Source: Mesorhizobium sp. WSM2240
GTDB lineage: Bacteria; Pseudomonadota; Alphaproteobacteria; Rhizobiales; Rhizobiaceae
DNA: 64,000 nucleotides
Assembly: GCF_040438645.1 (NCBI RefSeq)
Contig: NZ_CP159254.1
Location: forward strand, 42,086 to 106,085
Direction of reading: 5' to 3'
The translations under genes and the position numbers were made by a program. The notes beneath the pieces were generated by a model. It was not told the origin of the DNA, made no database searches, and was given only the letters and a program-made list of their open reading frames with translations. Positions 17,824-26,383 of the stretch are shown here, piece by piece (positions within the stretch are counted from its first letter, which is position 1; every line of letters begins with the position of its first letter).

Positions 17824-18264
17824 TCAGTAGCCGTTGTCGCGGAGATACTGGTCGATGGCCGCCTTCATGATGACGGTCATCTTCAGGTCGTTTTCGTGCG
17901 CGGCCTTTTCGAGCCGCTTCTTTGTCTCGTAATCCAGCGGCACGTTGACGAAATGCTTCGATTCACGTTCACGAGCGCGCTTCAGATCGCGAAGTCGGGT
18001 CCGCGAAACCTCACGCTCCAAAGCGCGTGTCGTCGATCGCTCTCGGCGTTCAGCCTCCGTGGTGGCCAACAGGGCCGTTGGTGCCTGGTCTTCTTCCCCT
18101 TTTGCCGTCTGCGGGACTGCGTCCGGTTCAACGGCAGACTTGACTGGCGCCCCTGCGGTCTCTTTCCCAGGTGGCGCGACTTCGCGGGCTGGCTTGGCCG
18201 CGCTCGGCCTTGGCCGGCGCGGCGCAACGGGGAAATCCGAAACAGTCGTTTGTCTCTTAACCAT
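17824..18264 (-). CDS. ribbon-helix-helix DNA-binding protein (VirC2/ParB-small type)
   Basis: A 146-residue protein. A proline/alanine-rich flexible N-terminal half precedes a basic helix (RTRLRDLKRARERESKHF) and a C-terminal ribbon-helix-helix (VNVPLDYETKKRLEKAA, LKMTVIMKAAIDQYL). It overlaps the ParA gene by 8 bases. ParA-plus-RHH pairs act either in plasmid partition or, as VirC1/VirC2, in helping the relaxase act at the nick site. The predicted oriT lies about 600 bp away across the ParA gene, so the VirC2-like role is favoured but not proven. Confidence 0.7.
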   Translation of the reverse strand: MVKRQTTVSDFPVAPRRPRPSAAKPAREVAPPGKETAGAPVKSAVEPDAVPQTAKGEEDQAPTALLATTEAERRERSTTRALEREVSRTRLRDLKRARERESKHFVNVPLDYETKKRLEKAAHENDLKMTVIMKAAIDQYLRDNGY

Positions 18265-18964
18265 TGACTACCTCCTTGAGGTAACTCGTCAGCAGCTTCT
18301 CAATGTCGCCGACCAGGCTCACGACTTCCGTCCTTGCCTTCCTAACGGGCTCCGTCAATTCGAGCATTTGCAGTGTTCCGTAGCCGTTTCGCAGCTCGCG
18401 ATAGCAATTGCGTTCCAGAAGCTCGGTATCGAGCAAACAGGAATCGTAGCCATTTTCGCGGAGGTTGTTCACGAACGGCCGGATCAGCCGATACGCCTCA
18501 AGATTGCGAGCCGGAATTGTTAACCGGGTGACGAAGTTAGCCTGCGGAATTATGTACCCGATCTGATCGGCAATCTCCGCTGCGGCTTGCGCAGCTTCGC
18601 CTGCTGCCTTGATCTCATCCTGGTTCGGTTGGATCGGCGTGAGGATCAGGTGAGAATTTCGGATAATGGTGTCGCGCACAACGCTGTCCTGACCGGGTGA
18701 ATCCATGATCACCACGTCATACTTGCCTGCGTCGGCATCGAGGACCTGCTGGATCGTGCCCTGTCGCGCGGCCGTCACCAGATCGATGCCATCGGGTATA
18801 TTGTCCTTCGCCTCGCAGCGCTTCCACCACTCATGGAGATTCTGTCGGCCGTCGGCATCGATCAGCAGAACGCGCTTTCCCTGAAGGGCGTATTCGCCGG
18901 CAATCAAGATAACTGCTGTCGTCTTGCCGGCTCCCCCGCTAACCGCTGACACAAAGACTGGCAT
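18257..18964 (-). CDS. ParA/MinD-family ATPase, VirC1-like
   Basis: A 235-residue P-loop ATPase: SAVSGGAGKTTAV (Walker A, residues 6-18), VLLIDADGRQNLHEWW (switch I region), and VVIMDSPGQDS (Walker B). The ADxxxNLxxW pattern after the Asp resembles VirC1 of Agrobacterium more than chromosomal ParA. The signature lysine that normally precedes GG is a serine here. ATG 18964 is chosen because AAGGGAG lies about 10 bases upstream and the protein starts like the family; the longer frame to 19126 adds nothing recognisable. It likely works with the RHH protein at the oriT or centromere. Confidence 0.78.
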   Translation of the reverse strand: MPVFVSAVSGGAGKTTAVILIAGEYALQGKRVLLIDADGRQNLHEWWKRCEAKDNIPDGIDLVTAARQGTIQQVLDADAGKYDVVIMDSPGQDSVVRDTIIRNSHLILTPIQPNQDEIKAAGEAAQAAAEIADQIGYIIPQANFVTRLTIPARNLEAYRLIRPFVNNLRENGYDSCLLDTELLERNCYRELRNGYGTLQMLELTEPVRKARTEVVSLVGDIEKLLTSYLKEVVNG

Positions 18965-19667
18965 TCTCGGTAACTCCCTTCGCCAGGGCGCAATGTCGTT
19001 TCCGCTCGATCTCTGCGCATTTGCGCGGGAAAGCCTGTGAACGCCCATGCTACTCAAATAGACTACTTCAACACCATGCGAAAAATCTGCCACAGCCTTG
19101 GAAAACATCGCATCGACATAGCCCATGTCAAATCAGGCCCACGGTAACGAACCATATTACTTAACCACGCCATGTCCACATCGTGTGGCAATGATGTGTG
19201 TCATATCACACTTCCCGCTCGTGTGGTTTTTGCGTGTCGAACTGGCCAACGGCACTGCGATTGAGAGGGCCTCCCTGGCGGCACCTGTTGAGATTCTGCT
19301 GGCGTGGTGAACCCCGGAGCCGCGTGAGAGGCCGTCTGTGACGCTCGCACGCAAGCCGCCAGGGCGAAGAGCGGAGCGTCCCTTGCGGCTGAGTACGAGG
19401 GGCACACAAAGGCCGTCACTAGCGGATTTCGGAGGTGAACCCTGGTGAGCGTTTCATCGTTTGAAAGGGCAGGACGAAGTCCCTGCCCGTCATTGCGATA
19501 GGTTGAGCGAAGCGAGAGCCTTTCGAGGAGATGATCATGATAGGTGGAATTTGGTTGCTATTAGAGGTGGCAGGATACGGAAAAATGTGCGACATTTTTT
19601 CCTGACGATCGAGGAACACGCCCTCGATGCCTGCCGCAAGCGCCAGAGAGAGGGGCCCCAAGGCCAA
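18965..19667. other. divergent intergenic region holding the transfer origin
   Basis: Between the leftward ParA operon and rightward mobC. Besides the predicted nick region at 19568-19602, it has inverted arms GACGCTC (19340-19346) / GAGCGTC (19374-19380) and CGCAAG (19350-19355) / CTTGCG (19382-19387), plausible protein-binding sites within an oriT. An imperfect ACACGA/TCGTGT pair lies near 19177-19245. No gene is supported here. Confidence 0.5.
19568..19602. other. predicted oriT core: border-like nick site plus adjacent hairpin
   Basis: TGGCAGGATA at 19568-19577 equals the core of T-DNA borders. On the bottom strand it reads TATCCTG|CCA, the IncP/VirD2 nick consensus with cleavage after the G. 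One base further lies an inverted repeat, GGAAAAATGT (19579-19588) and ACATTTTTTCC (19592-19602), on the 5' side of the nick on that strand, as in RP4 oriT. It sits about 70-100 bp before mobC and the relaxase gene. The nicked strand would enter the recipient with the ParA side first and the relaxase gene last. Confidence 0.72.
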
Positions 19668-20069
19668 ATGGACGACGTGAGATTCGAGGTCCGGCTCGAG
19701 CCGGACCGGAAGGAACGCATGGTGCACGCCCGCGTCAGCGCGGACGAGTATGCAGCCATCGAGAAAGCCGCCCAGGCGGCTGACATGACGGTTTCCGGAT
19801 TTTTCCGCTCGCTGATTTTGGAAGGCGCCGGGGTCCGGCCGATCCTTACGAAAGAGGATCGCGCCATCATGGCGCTGTTGCTGGAGGATATGCGCGCAAT
19901 CGGCGTCAACCTGAACCAGGTCGCGCGATCGATAAACAGCGGCAAGAGCGTTCATCCGAGCGAGCTCGACATCAATCTCGCGAACGTGCAGAGCGTCCAA
20001 GCGGCCGTCATGACCGAGCTGCGTTCGTTATCGAAGCGCGCCGGTCACAAGCGGCGAGGGGAGGGGTAG
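19668..20069 (+). CDS. mobC: mobilisation accessory protein MobC
   Basis: A 133-residue relaxosome protein. A ribbon-helix-helix-like DNA-binding part (HARVSADEYAAIEKAAQAADM, SGFFRSLILEGA) is followed by the MobC family's IGVNLNQVARSINSGK motif and a basic C-terminus. MobC binds near oriT and helps melt the nick region for the relaxase. ATG 19668 is the most likely start; the frame is open back to 19461 and covers the predicted nick site, so a longer form cannot be excluded. The relaxase gene follows after 3 bases. Confidence 0.82.
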   Translation: MDDVRFEVRLEPDRKERMVHARVSADEYAAIEKAAQAADMTVSGFFRSLILEGAGVRPILTKEDRAIMALLLEDMRAIGVNLNQVARSINSGKSVHPSELDINLANVQSVQAAVMTELRSLSKRAGHKRRGEG

Positions 20070-20072
20070 GCG

Positions 20073-22514
20073 TTGGAACTCTTCTTCGGCGCGTTCACCA
20101 GCGAATGGGAGCAGCGGCGCGCGGCGCTGCTGCATGAGCTATCGCTTGGAGGGGGACGATCTACGGCCGAGGAAGAATTGCGGCGGCGCATGAAGGCGCT
20201 GGCCGAGCTTGGCGCAGCGGGTGGCGGCGGAGGTGGCGGCGGCGCCGCGCCGAAGTCGCGTCACGCAGCGTCGAAGAGTATGCAGGGCACGGCGGCTAAA
20301 GCTTCGACGGTGGCGCGGCCGATGCAGGTCCGGCTTGCGGCAGTGGCGCAGGGAAGCCAGCCGGCCGTTGTCAAAATGGCGTCCTATGGTGGCGGAGCGC
20401 GGGTCGGGGCGATGCTTAATTACGTTTCGCGCGGCGGCGAGCTTTCCGTAGAGAACGAAAACGGCGAGCGCATCCGAAGCCGTGAGGACCTTGCCGGCAT
20501 TCGGGCCGATTGGGATCATCTGTTTCAGAACCGAACCGAGAGCCGGGATATCGGCAGTTTCACCGTGGAGATCGCAGCGACTGCTTTCGCGTCCGACGAT
20601 GCGATGCATGAGCTGGTGAGAAGCAGCCTTACGAGCGGTTTTGGCGACCGGCATTTTGCCTATGCCGTCGAGAAGAACGACGACGGCGCATTGACCGTGC
20701 AAGGCGTCGTGGTTCTCAGGAGCGGGCAGGGGGAACGGTTGACGGGTGACGAAAAGGCGGCCGGCATCATTCAGGCCCGATACGATGCAAGCGCAGCTGC
20801 GAGCGAAGCGGCTGCCCAATTCTCGTTTCAGGAATATGGCAACGGTGTCGATTACGGTTCGGGCAAGTTGCGGGACCTGGTCGACAGTCACGGTGGCGAT
20901 GTCCGTGACGATCGCGGCCAGCCTGTCGCGGACGACAAGGCCGCGGGCGACCTGGTGCAAAAGAAATGGCGCGGGGATCTGCACAGCAGAAAAAGCCGCG
21001 ACGTGATGCACCTCATCATGTCGGCCAGGGCCGGAACGGATGCCGCGGCATTCGAGGGCGCCGTTCGTGACTTCCTTGCGGATCAGTTCGCGGGACATCG
21101 CTATGTGTTCGCGATGCACGATCCCGCCAATGACCCGAAGGAGGCCGGGGAGGGCGGCAAGCGCCCGCACGTTCACGCCCACGCGATCGTCACCATGAAA
21201 TCAGAATCCGGTGACCGGATCGAGACGACGCCGGCCGTGTTCCGGCAATGGCGGGTGGCGATGGCAGAAAAGGCCCGGGATCATGGCATTGCCATGGAAA
21301 TGACCGATCGGCGGGAGTTCGCCAATCCGCCGGCCTTCACGCGCAACCAGGTGCGGCCGGTCAGCAGGGAAGGGCGGACGGAGCATGTCGGAACAAGCGA
21401 AGCCGCGCAGGCGAGGTATGACGCTAAGCGGAACGGCCGGAGAACCTTAGCCAAAAGCGAAAGGAGCCGGGAGTATACCGTAAAGGCTAAGCAAAGCTGG
21501 CAAGAAATCGCACTTGCAAGCGGTGACCGGCGCATCGTCGCCTATGCCGCCCAACAGCGGGATCAATTGATATCCGGGCTTTCGGGCGGACAGGCAGAAG
21601 CGACCTCCAATGTTGTCCATGCAGATTTCGGGTCAAAGTTCCGCGCCAATCTGGTACCATTACAAGAGCTGGTTTTGGAGGGTGACGAATTGCGCGCGAC
21701 ATCACGGACAGATTTCGAGGCTTATGAAAAGAAGGTCGAGACGGCCTTGTTCAAGCTCGAGCGTATCGTCGGGCCAGAAGAACGGAGCGACTTTGACGAG
21801 GTTGCGGCCTTGGCGCGCGAACACGTCAATCAACGGCGTGAGCTCATGCAGCTCCATGAGCAGCGCAATGAGGCGATCGCAGAGCAGGGTGGCGAAGATC
21901 AGCAGTCCAATCGGCGTGACGAGGTTAACGACAGATCGGATGCTGCAGTCGCCAAACATGGCAAGGCGGATGTCGACGCTGCAAATGAACTTCTCATCGA
22001 GATCGAACACAATCGGGAAGGATTGGACCGGATCGAGGCCGGCGACTTGCCTCATGATCCTAAGTCATTCCGCGCCGGGCTTGAGCAGGGGTTGGAACGC
22101 GCAGCGGAACTAGCGGTGCGGGGCAACACCTATATGCGGGAAGTGGCCGAGCAAGATCATGACCTTCAGAGTGCCATCGAGAAGGCCGAACAGGACGCAC
22201 AGCGACCGGAGGAAGAAAAGGGCAAAACGCCGGCGAGTGTCGATACTGTTGCCGAACAGCAGCGCGATCTTCGCAACGATGAGACGGAGCGCCAGCCGAA
22301 TGAAAACGACGCTCGTGGGGCTCGTGAACTGGCGTCGACGGTCGACGCTACAAATCGTCTACAGGATCGAGTAGATAAAGATAAGGAAGCCGCGCGGCGT
22401 GGTGGCGAAACAACACGGACCGATCCCGCGCAACAGCACATTCCTCGGCTTGAGGAGCTGGAGCGGGAGGAAATGGACAAGAGGGAACGCGACCGCGACG
22501 ACCGGGAACGTTAA
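20073..22514 (+). CDS. VirD2-like MOBP relaxase
   Basis: An 813-residue protein. Residues 1-90 are an alanine/glycine-rich extension. The relaxase domain follows with the candidate catalytic tyrosine in AMLNYVSRGGEL (Tyr117) and the metal-binding triad in KRPHVHAHAIVTM (His366, 368, 370). The long C-terminal half is helical and strongly charged, ending in a KRERDRDDRER-like tail, which could be the secretion signal. Relaxases nick oriT, stay on the 5' end and pilot the strand. A TTG start is used because GAGGGGAGGGG lies six bases upstream and there is no nearby ATG. It is co-transcribed with mobC. Confidence 0.85.
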   Translation: MELFFGAFTSEWEQRRAALLHELSLGGGRSTAEEELRRRMKALAELGAAGGGGGGGGAAPKSRHAASKSMQGTAAKASTVARPMQVRLAAVAQGSQPAVVKMASYGGGARVGAMLNYVSRGGELSVENENGERIRSREDLAGIRADWDHLFQNRTESRDIGSFTVEIAATAFASDDAMHELVRSSLTSGFGDRHFAYAVEKNDDGALTVQGVVVLRSGQGERLTGDEKAAGIIQARYDASAAASEAAAQFSFQEYGNGVDYGSGKLRDLVDSHGGDVRDDRGQPVADDKAAGDLVQKKWRGDLHSRKSRDVMHLIMSARAGTDAAAFEGAVRDFLADQFAGHRYVFAMHDPANDPKEAGEGGKRPHVHAHAIVTMKSESGDRIETTPAVFRQWRVAMAEKARDHGIAMEMTDRREFANPPAFTRNQVRPVSREGRTEHVGTSEAAQARYDAKRNGRRTLAKSERSREYTVKAKQSWQEIALASGDRRIVAYAAQQRDQLISGLSGGQAEATSNVVHADFGSKFRANLVPLQELVLEGDELRATSRTDFEAYEKKVETALFKLERIVGPEERSDFDEVAALAREHVNQRRELMQLHEQRNEAIAEQGGEDQQSNRRDEVNDRSDAAVAKHGKADVDAANELLIEIEHNREGLDRIEAGDLPHDPKSFRAGLEQGLERAAELAVRGNTYMREVAEQDHDLQSAIEKAEQDAQRPEEEKGKTPASVDTVAEQQRDLRNDETERQPNENDARGARELASTVDATNRLQDRVDKDKEAARRGGETTRTDPAQQHIPRLEELEREEMDKRERDRDDRER

Positions 22515-22523
22515 GCGAAGATC

Positions 22524-22736
22524 ATGTTCGATAACCATCGGCAGGATTGTGTAATCCAGAGCAACGACCCAAAGGGCGACGAAGGCTTCGGCAAAGTCCT
22601 TGGCTTCGTCATCTGCTTTGTGCTGTTCTTGGGAGCCCTCCAGGTCGCCTATGATGCGGTCGCGGGCTGGTATGACGCCGCTGTGAATTGGGGCAGTGAA
22701 ACTGCCGCCTATGTCGCCACCTTTTGGCCGCTTTAG
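22524..22736 (+). CDS. small membrane protein after the relaxase
   Basis: A 70-residue protein with a charged N-terminus and one transmembrane helix (KVLGFVICFVLFLGALQVAY), then a short aromatic tail (YVATFWPL). It starts 9 bases after the relaxase stop, so it is probably in the same operon. No family is recognised. The opposite strand holds the tail of another frame here. Confidence 0.5.
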   Translation: MFDNHRQDCVIQSNDPKGDEGFGKVLGFVICFVLFLGALQVAYDAVAGWYDAAVNWGSETAAYVATFWPL

Positions 22737-23052
22737 CGTCCACGGCCTTTCTCTTACCAATCAGCCGCTCGGCGGTGACAAAAGCACGCTGCCATTGTTC
22801 CAGCTCGCCCGGCGGCAAAGACTCGTCGAACGGCATAAGCTCCTTAAATGCCGAACACCAGGTGATGTTGAACACGCATGGGAGGAGATCGGAGAATCGC
22901 AGTTCCCGGCCGAAGCGTCTCCGGATCGCTTCATATGCACAGGCCTTGCACAGCGTTTCGTTCTTCCGTGCTATATTTCGCCAGATAACATCCTTCAGCA
23001 TCGGCGCCACTTCGTCCGGCTCTCGCCTGCAACGATCGCAACGAATGTTCAT
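22609..23052 (-). CDS. zinc-finger-like protein resembling phage/ICE proteins
   Basis: From ATG 23052 the first 110 residues look real: MNIRCDRCRREPDEVAPMLK, then NETLCKACAYEAIRRRFGREL and DLLPCVFNITWCSAF. Two CxxC pairs around a DVIW segment resemble the small zinc-binding proteins of rhizobial phages and integrative elements. The last 35 residues (HRRQFHCPNSQRRHTSPRPH) run antisense to the small membrane protein and look like out-of-frame sequence, so the true C-terminus may have been lost. A weak GGGAG precedes the start. Confidence 0.45.
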   Translation of the reverse strand: MNIRCDRCRREPDEVAPMLKDVIWRNIARKNETLCKACAYEAIRRRFGRELRFSDLLPCVFNITWCSAFKELMPFDESLPPGELEQWQRAFVTAERLIGKRKAVDAKAAKRWRHRRQFHCPNSQRRHTSPRPHHRRPGGLPRTAQSR

Positions 23053-23527
23053 CGCGCCTGCTCCCATAAGCTGCCTGCCGTTAGCGTTCCGCCGGCTCGG
23101 TTTCGCTTTCTGGGCTCTGAAGCGGGTATAAAACCGGTCGGCGCCATGGCCATGTCGCTGGCCATAGCCGCGGTCTGCCAGGTCTTGTGTAAACGCCTTT
23201 TCGAACCGACGGTTTCGTTGTTGAGCTCGCCCCAGTTTTTCACGACGAGTAGGGCGGTTTGGTCGGCACTTCACCGCCTTGCGGGCAGCATTCCAGCATT
23301 CGGCCATCGCTTTCTTTCCGCCGCGGCCCTCACGCGCAATCAAGTCGATCTCATGCGTCGTGACAATGGCGCGGCAAACGATCTCCCGGGCCTGGAAGAA
23401 CTGGGCATCCAATCCCGCGGCATCGAGGGAAGTCCGCATGATCAAGCACGAGGCTTGAGCCTGAATCTTCGATGGAACCTAGCGCTGCTCGCGAGGTTGG
23501 TCCGGACTGAACAAGAGGAATACGGCC
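23053..23527. other. 475-bp stretch without a supported gene
   Basis: Open frames cross it on both strands. On the minus strand QRNRRFEKAFTQDLADRGYG is suggestive of protein, but no start or family could be assigned. It should contain the promoters of the two flanking divergent cysteine-rich genes. Confidence 0.4.
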
Positions 23528-23764
23528 ATGGCAAGATGCGACCAGTGCGGCAACGACTATGATAAGGCTTTCCGCGTGAACCTGGGGAATGCAACCTACA
23601 CTTTCGACAGCTTTGAGTGCGCGATCCAGAAACTCGCTCCGACATGCCCACATTGCGACGTCCGGATCATCGGCCACGGAGTCGAGCAGGGCGACATCAT
23701 TTACTGCTGTGCGCATTGCGCCGAACAGGAGGGAGCCAACGCTCTTACCGATCGCGCGCCTTGA
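23528..23764 (+). CDS. small zinc-ribbon (metallothionein-like) protein
   Basis: A 78-residue protein with CDQCGNDYDKAF, CPHCDVRIIGHGVEQ and YCCAHCAEQEG, that is four CxxC-type pairs plus histidines, enough for two zinc sites. FDSFECAIQKLAPTC links them. The length and pattern match a conserved rhizobial family of unknown function that is often carried on accessory DNA. It starts with GAGGAA about 8 bases upstream and stands alone. Confidence 0.68.
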   Translation: MARCDQCGNDYDKAFRVNLGNATYTFDSFECAIQKLAPTCPHCDVRIIGHGVEQGDIIYCCAHCAEQEGANALTDRAP

Positions 23765-24116
23765 TGCCGTCACGGTCCTATTCCGGGCCGTTCGGGCACT
23801 TCGGTTGCGAACGGCAGCAAAGCGCCCCATGTCGGACGTTGAGATTGGCTTTGCCACTCCCTGAAAGCCGACATTCCAAGCGGCGAGGCTGGCGGTCGTG
23901 GTTGCGCCATAACAGGTCATTCCAGGTCCGCCTCATTACCAACTTTCAGCCGTTGCGACGGCGCGGAATGAAAACCAGCGCCCAAGCCTAGGTCTGCCGT
24001 GCTCGGCGGGCTCGGGCGCGCCCAACCACTCGCGCCTAGTCATTGAGCGCAGCCCGCAGGTACCTATCGCGTCCCCCGCACAATTAGGCTAAACTGCGGG
24101 ACAAAGGGAGGCCTCC
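23765..24116. other. 352-bp gap
   Basis: Only short shadow frames are visible. GGGAGG at 24106-24111 is the ribosome-binding site of the next gene. No structured element was noted. Confidence 0.5.
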
Positions 24117-24971
24117 ATGCGTACGGTCGCGCCCGTTTCGTTTGTTGCGGGGTTGCTCGTGAGCGGAGCCGCGCTGGCGGAATGCCCAACGGCCGAGGTG
24201 ATCCAGAACTTCGTTCAGGACTGGCAAGCGAAACGCCCGGCGAAGGCTTTGCCCGTTTCCGATATGAAGGATGCCGTATGCGCTCGCGACAAGGTCGTCG
24301 AGGCCTTGACCGACTCGCAAGGCAAGGTCGTCGGGTACAAGGCCGGACTGACAGCTAAAGCGGTTCAGGAGCGCTTCAACTGGAACGCGCCTGTTGCGGG
24401 CCTTTTGCTCGAAAAGATGGTTTTGAAAGATGGCGCCGCTGTGCCGGCGGCGTATGGAGCGCGCCCGGTATGGGAAGCCGATATGCTCCTCGTCGTGAAG
24501 GATGATGGTGTAAATCAGGCGAAGACCCCCGAGGAGGCCCTGCGGCACATATCGGGAATGCGGCCCTACATCGAATTGAACGACATCGCGCTCGGCCCGA
24601 ACGAGAAGATCGACGGCTTTCAGCTTATCGCGATCAACGTTGCCGCTCGTCTTGGGGTCGCGGGTCCTGAAGTCCCGTTGGAGGACACGCCGAAAACGCT
24701 GAAGCGTCTCGCTGAGGCGAAGATCGTCGCGACCGACGGGAGCGGCGCTATCCTGGCCGAAGGGATTGGTGCGGCTACGCTCGGGAATCCGCTAAGCGTG
24801 GTCGTGTGGCTCGCGGAAGACCTCGCTAAGAATGGCCGCAAGCTGAAGACCGGCGACCTGATCAGCGTTGGCGCGTTTTCGCCGCTGACACCGCCGAAGC
24901 CGGGTCAGACGGTCACCGTCCGGTATGACGGACTGCCGAACACGCCGAAGGTGTCAGTGAGATTTGAGTAG
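24117..24971 (+). CDS. exported 2-keto-4-pentenoate hydratase-like protein
   Basis: A 284-residue protein of the hydratase/fumarylacetoacetase superfamily: KVVGYKAGLTAKAVQERF, PVWEADMLLVV and MRPYIELNDIAL mark the metal and substrate region. It carries a clear signal peptide (SFVAGLLVSGAALAE), unusual because characterised MhpD/HpcG hydratases are cytosolic. The C-terminal SVGAFSPLTPPKPGQTVTV fits the family. It could hydrate or hydrolyse a 2-oxo acid in the periplasm, or be a binding-only derivative. It stands alone, 100 bp ahead of an unrelated gene. Confidence 0.72.
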   Translation: MRTVAPVSFVAGLLVSGAALAECPTAEVIQNFVQDWQAKRPAKALPVSDMKDAVCARDKVVEALTDSQGKVVGYKAGLTAKAVQERFNWNAPVAGLLLEKMVLKDGAAVPAAYGARPVWEADMLLVVKDDGVNQAKTPEEALRHISGMRPYIELNDIALGPNEKIDGFQLIAINVAARLGVAGPEVPLEDTPKTLKRLAEAKIVATDGSGAILAEGIGAATLGNPLSVVVWLAEDLAKNGRKLKTGDLISVGAFSPLTPPKPGQTVTVRYDGLPNTPKVSVRFE

Positions 24972-25072
24972 AGGTCGATGGATCCGGACCGGGCCGACGC
25001 ATCGCGACCGGGGGGCCTGCTCTGTTCTAACGCGCGGGTGCAAGTCGTCGGAACCGCGCTCGAGGATGTGCG

Positions 25073-26383
25073 ATGGTGCCGGAGACTCGCTATGCCAAGA
25101 GCGGAGAGGTTCGGATCGCTTACCAGGTGGTCGGGGGTGGACCGCTTGATCTGATCTTTGTGCCAGGCTTCATCTCCAATCTCGATCACCAATGGGACGA
25201 TCCGGCGCTAGCGCATTTCCTGTCGCGGCTGGCGAGCTTTAGCCGGCTCATCCTGTTCGACAAACGCGGCACCGGGCTCTCGGACAGGATCGGAAGCCTC
25301 CCGACACTGGAAGAACGGATGGATGATGTGCGCGCGGTGATGGATGCCGTCGGCAGCGAGCGCGCTGCCGTGTTCGGCACTTCTGAGGGCGGCGCGATGA
25401 GCATGCTGTTCGCTGCGAGCTATCCCAAGCGGTGCCAAGCCCTCGTGCTCTACGGGGCCTACGCTCACTTTTTCACCTGGGTTCTGCCGCCGGACAAGTT
25501 CGAAGGCTTCCTCGACAAGGTCGAGCAGTCGTGGGGAACAGGGGCGAGCATCGCTGCGTTCGCGCCGACGCGGGCATCGGACGAGCGATACAGGGGATGG
25601 TGGGCACGCTCAGAGCGATTGGGAGCGAGCCCCTCGGCCGTCCTCGCGCTCATGCGCATGAACAGCGAGATCGACGTTCGGCACATTCTCCCGACCATTC
25701 GCACGCCGACGCTCGTGCTGCACCGCGCCGGCGACAGCAGGGTCAACGTGGAGGCTGGCCGCTACCTGGCGCAAACGATTCCGGGAGCGAAATATGTAGA
25801 GCTGCCCGGACAGGACCATTTTATCTCGGCGGGTGACTACGACAGCATCGCCAATGAGATGGAGGAATTCCTCACCGGCTCACGCGCCGACGTCGCGCCG
25901 GATCGCATCCTTGCAACGGTAATGCTCACCGACATCGTCGACTCGACGAAGCGCGCATGGGAACTCGGTGACAGGCGCTGGCGCGCGCTGCTCGACCAAC
26001 ACGACCGGATCGCACGGCTGGAGATTGAACGCTTCAAGGGACGGGAGGTGAAAACAACAGGCGATGGGTTCTTGGCAACTTTTGACGGGCCTGCTCGCGC
26101 AATCCGGTGCGCTGCGGCCATTTCAGAGGGGGTGCGCTCGCTGGATCTCCAGGTCCGAGGCGGAGTGCATACGGGGGAGATAGAGGTAAAGCCGGACGAC
26201 ATTTGCGGAATAGCTGTGCACATCGCAGCTCGAATCTGTGCGTTGGCCGGAGCAGGGGAGGTGCTCGTGTCCAACACCGTTCGTGATCTCGTTGCAGGCG
26301 CAAACCTTCGCTTCGGAGATCACGGTTTTCATGCCTTGAAGGGACTTGATGAAGCCGTGCACCTGTTTAGGGCCGAGACTTGA
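25073..26383 (+). CDS. alpha/beta-hydrolase fused to class III adenylate cyclase
   Basis: A 436-residue fusion. Residues 1-265 form an alpha/beta-hydrolase: FDKRGTGLSDRIG, nucleophile motif VFGTSEGGAMSMLFA, His in PGQDHFISAGD. Residues 275-436 form a class III nucleotidyl cyclase: ATVMLTDIVDSTKRAWELGD (first metal Asp), EVKTTGDGFLATFDGP (second metal Asp), GGVHTGEIE. This pairing is common in rhizobia and mycobacteria. The likely role is a cytosolic cAMP-forming enzyme whose hydrolase domain senses or cleaves a small ligand. The start overlaps no neighbour. Confidence 0.85.
   Translation: MVPETRYAKSGEVRIAYQVVGGGPLDLIFVPGFISNLDHQWDDPALAHFLSRLASFSRLILFDKRGTGLSDRIGSLPTLEERMDDVRAVMDAVGSERAAVFGTSEGGAMSMLFAASYPKRCQALVLYGAYAHFFTWVLPPDKFEGFLDKVEQSWGTGASIAAFAPTRASDERYRGWWARSERLGASPSAVLALMRMNSEIDVRHILPTIRTPTLVLHRAGDSRVNVEAGRYLAQTIPGAKYVELPGQDHFISAGDYDSIANEMEEFLTGSRADVAPDRILATVMLTDIVDSTKRAWELGDRRWRALLDQHDRIARLEIERFKGREVKTTGDGFLATFDGPARAIRCAAAISEGVRSLDLQVRGGVHTGEIEVKPDDICGIAVHIAARICALAGAGEVLVSNTVRDLVAGANLRFGDHGFHALKGLDEAVHLFRAET

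Noticed and set aside
19579..19602. The hairpin as a simple transcription terminator
   Set aside because: It does have a T run, but no gene ends before it on either strand and it sits next to the nick consensus, so an oriT role fits better.
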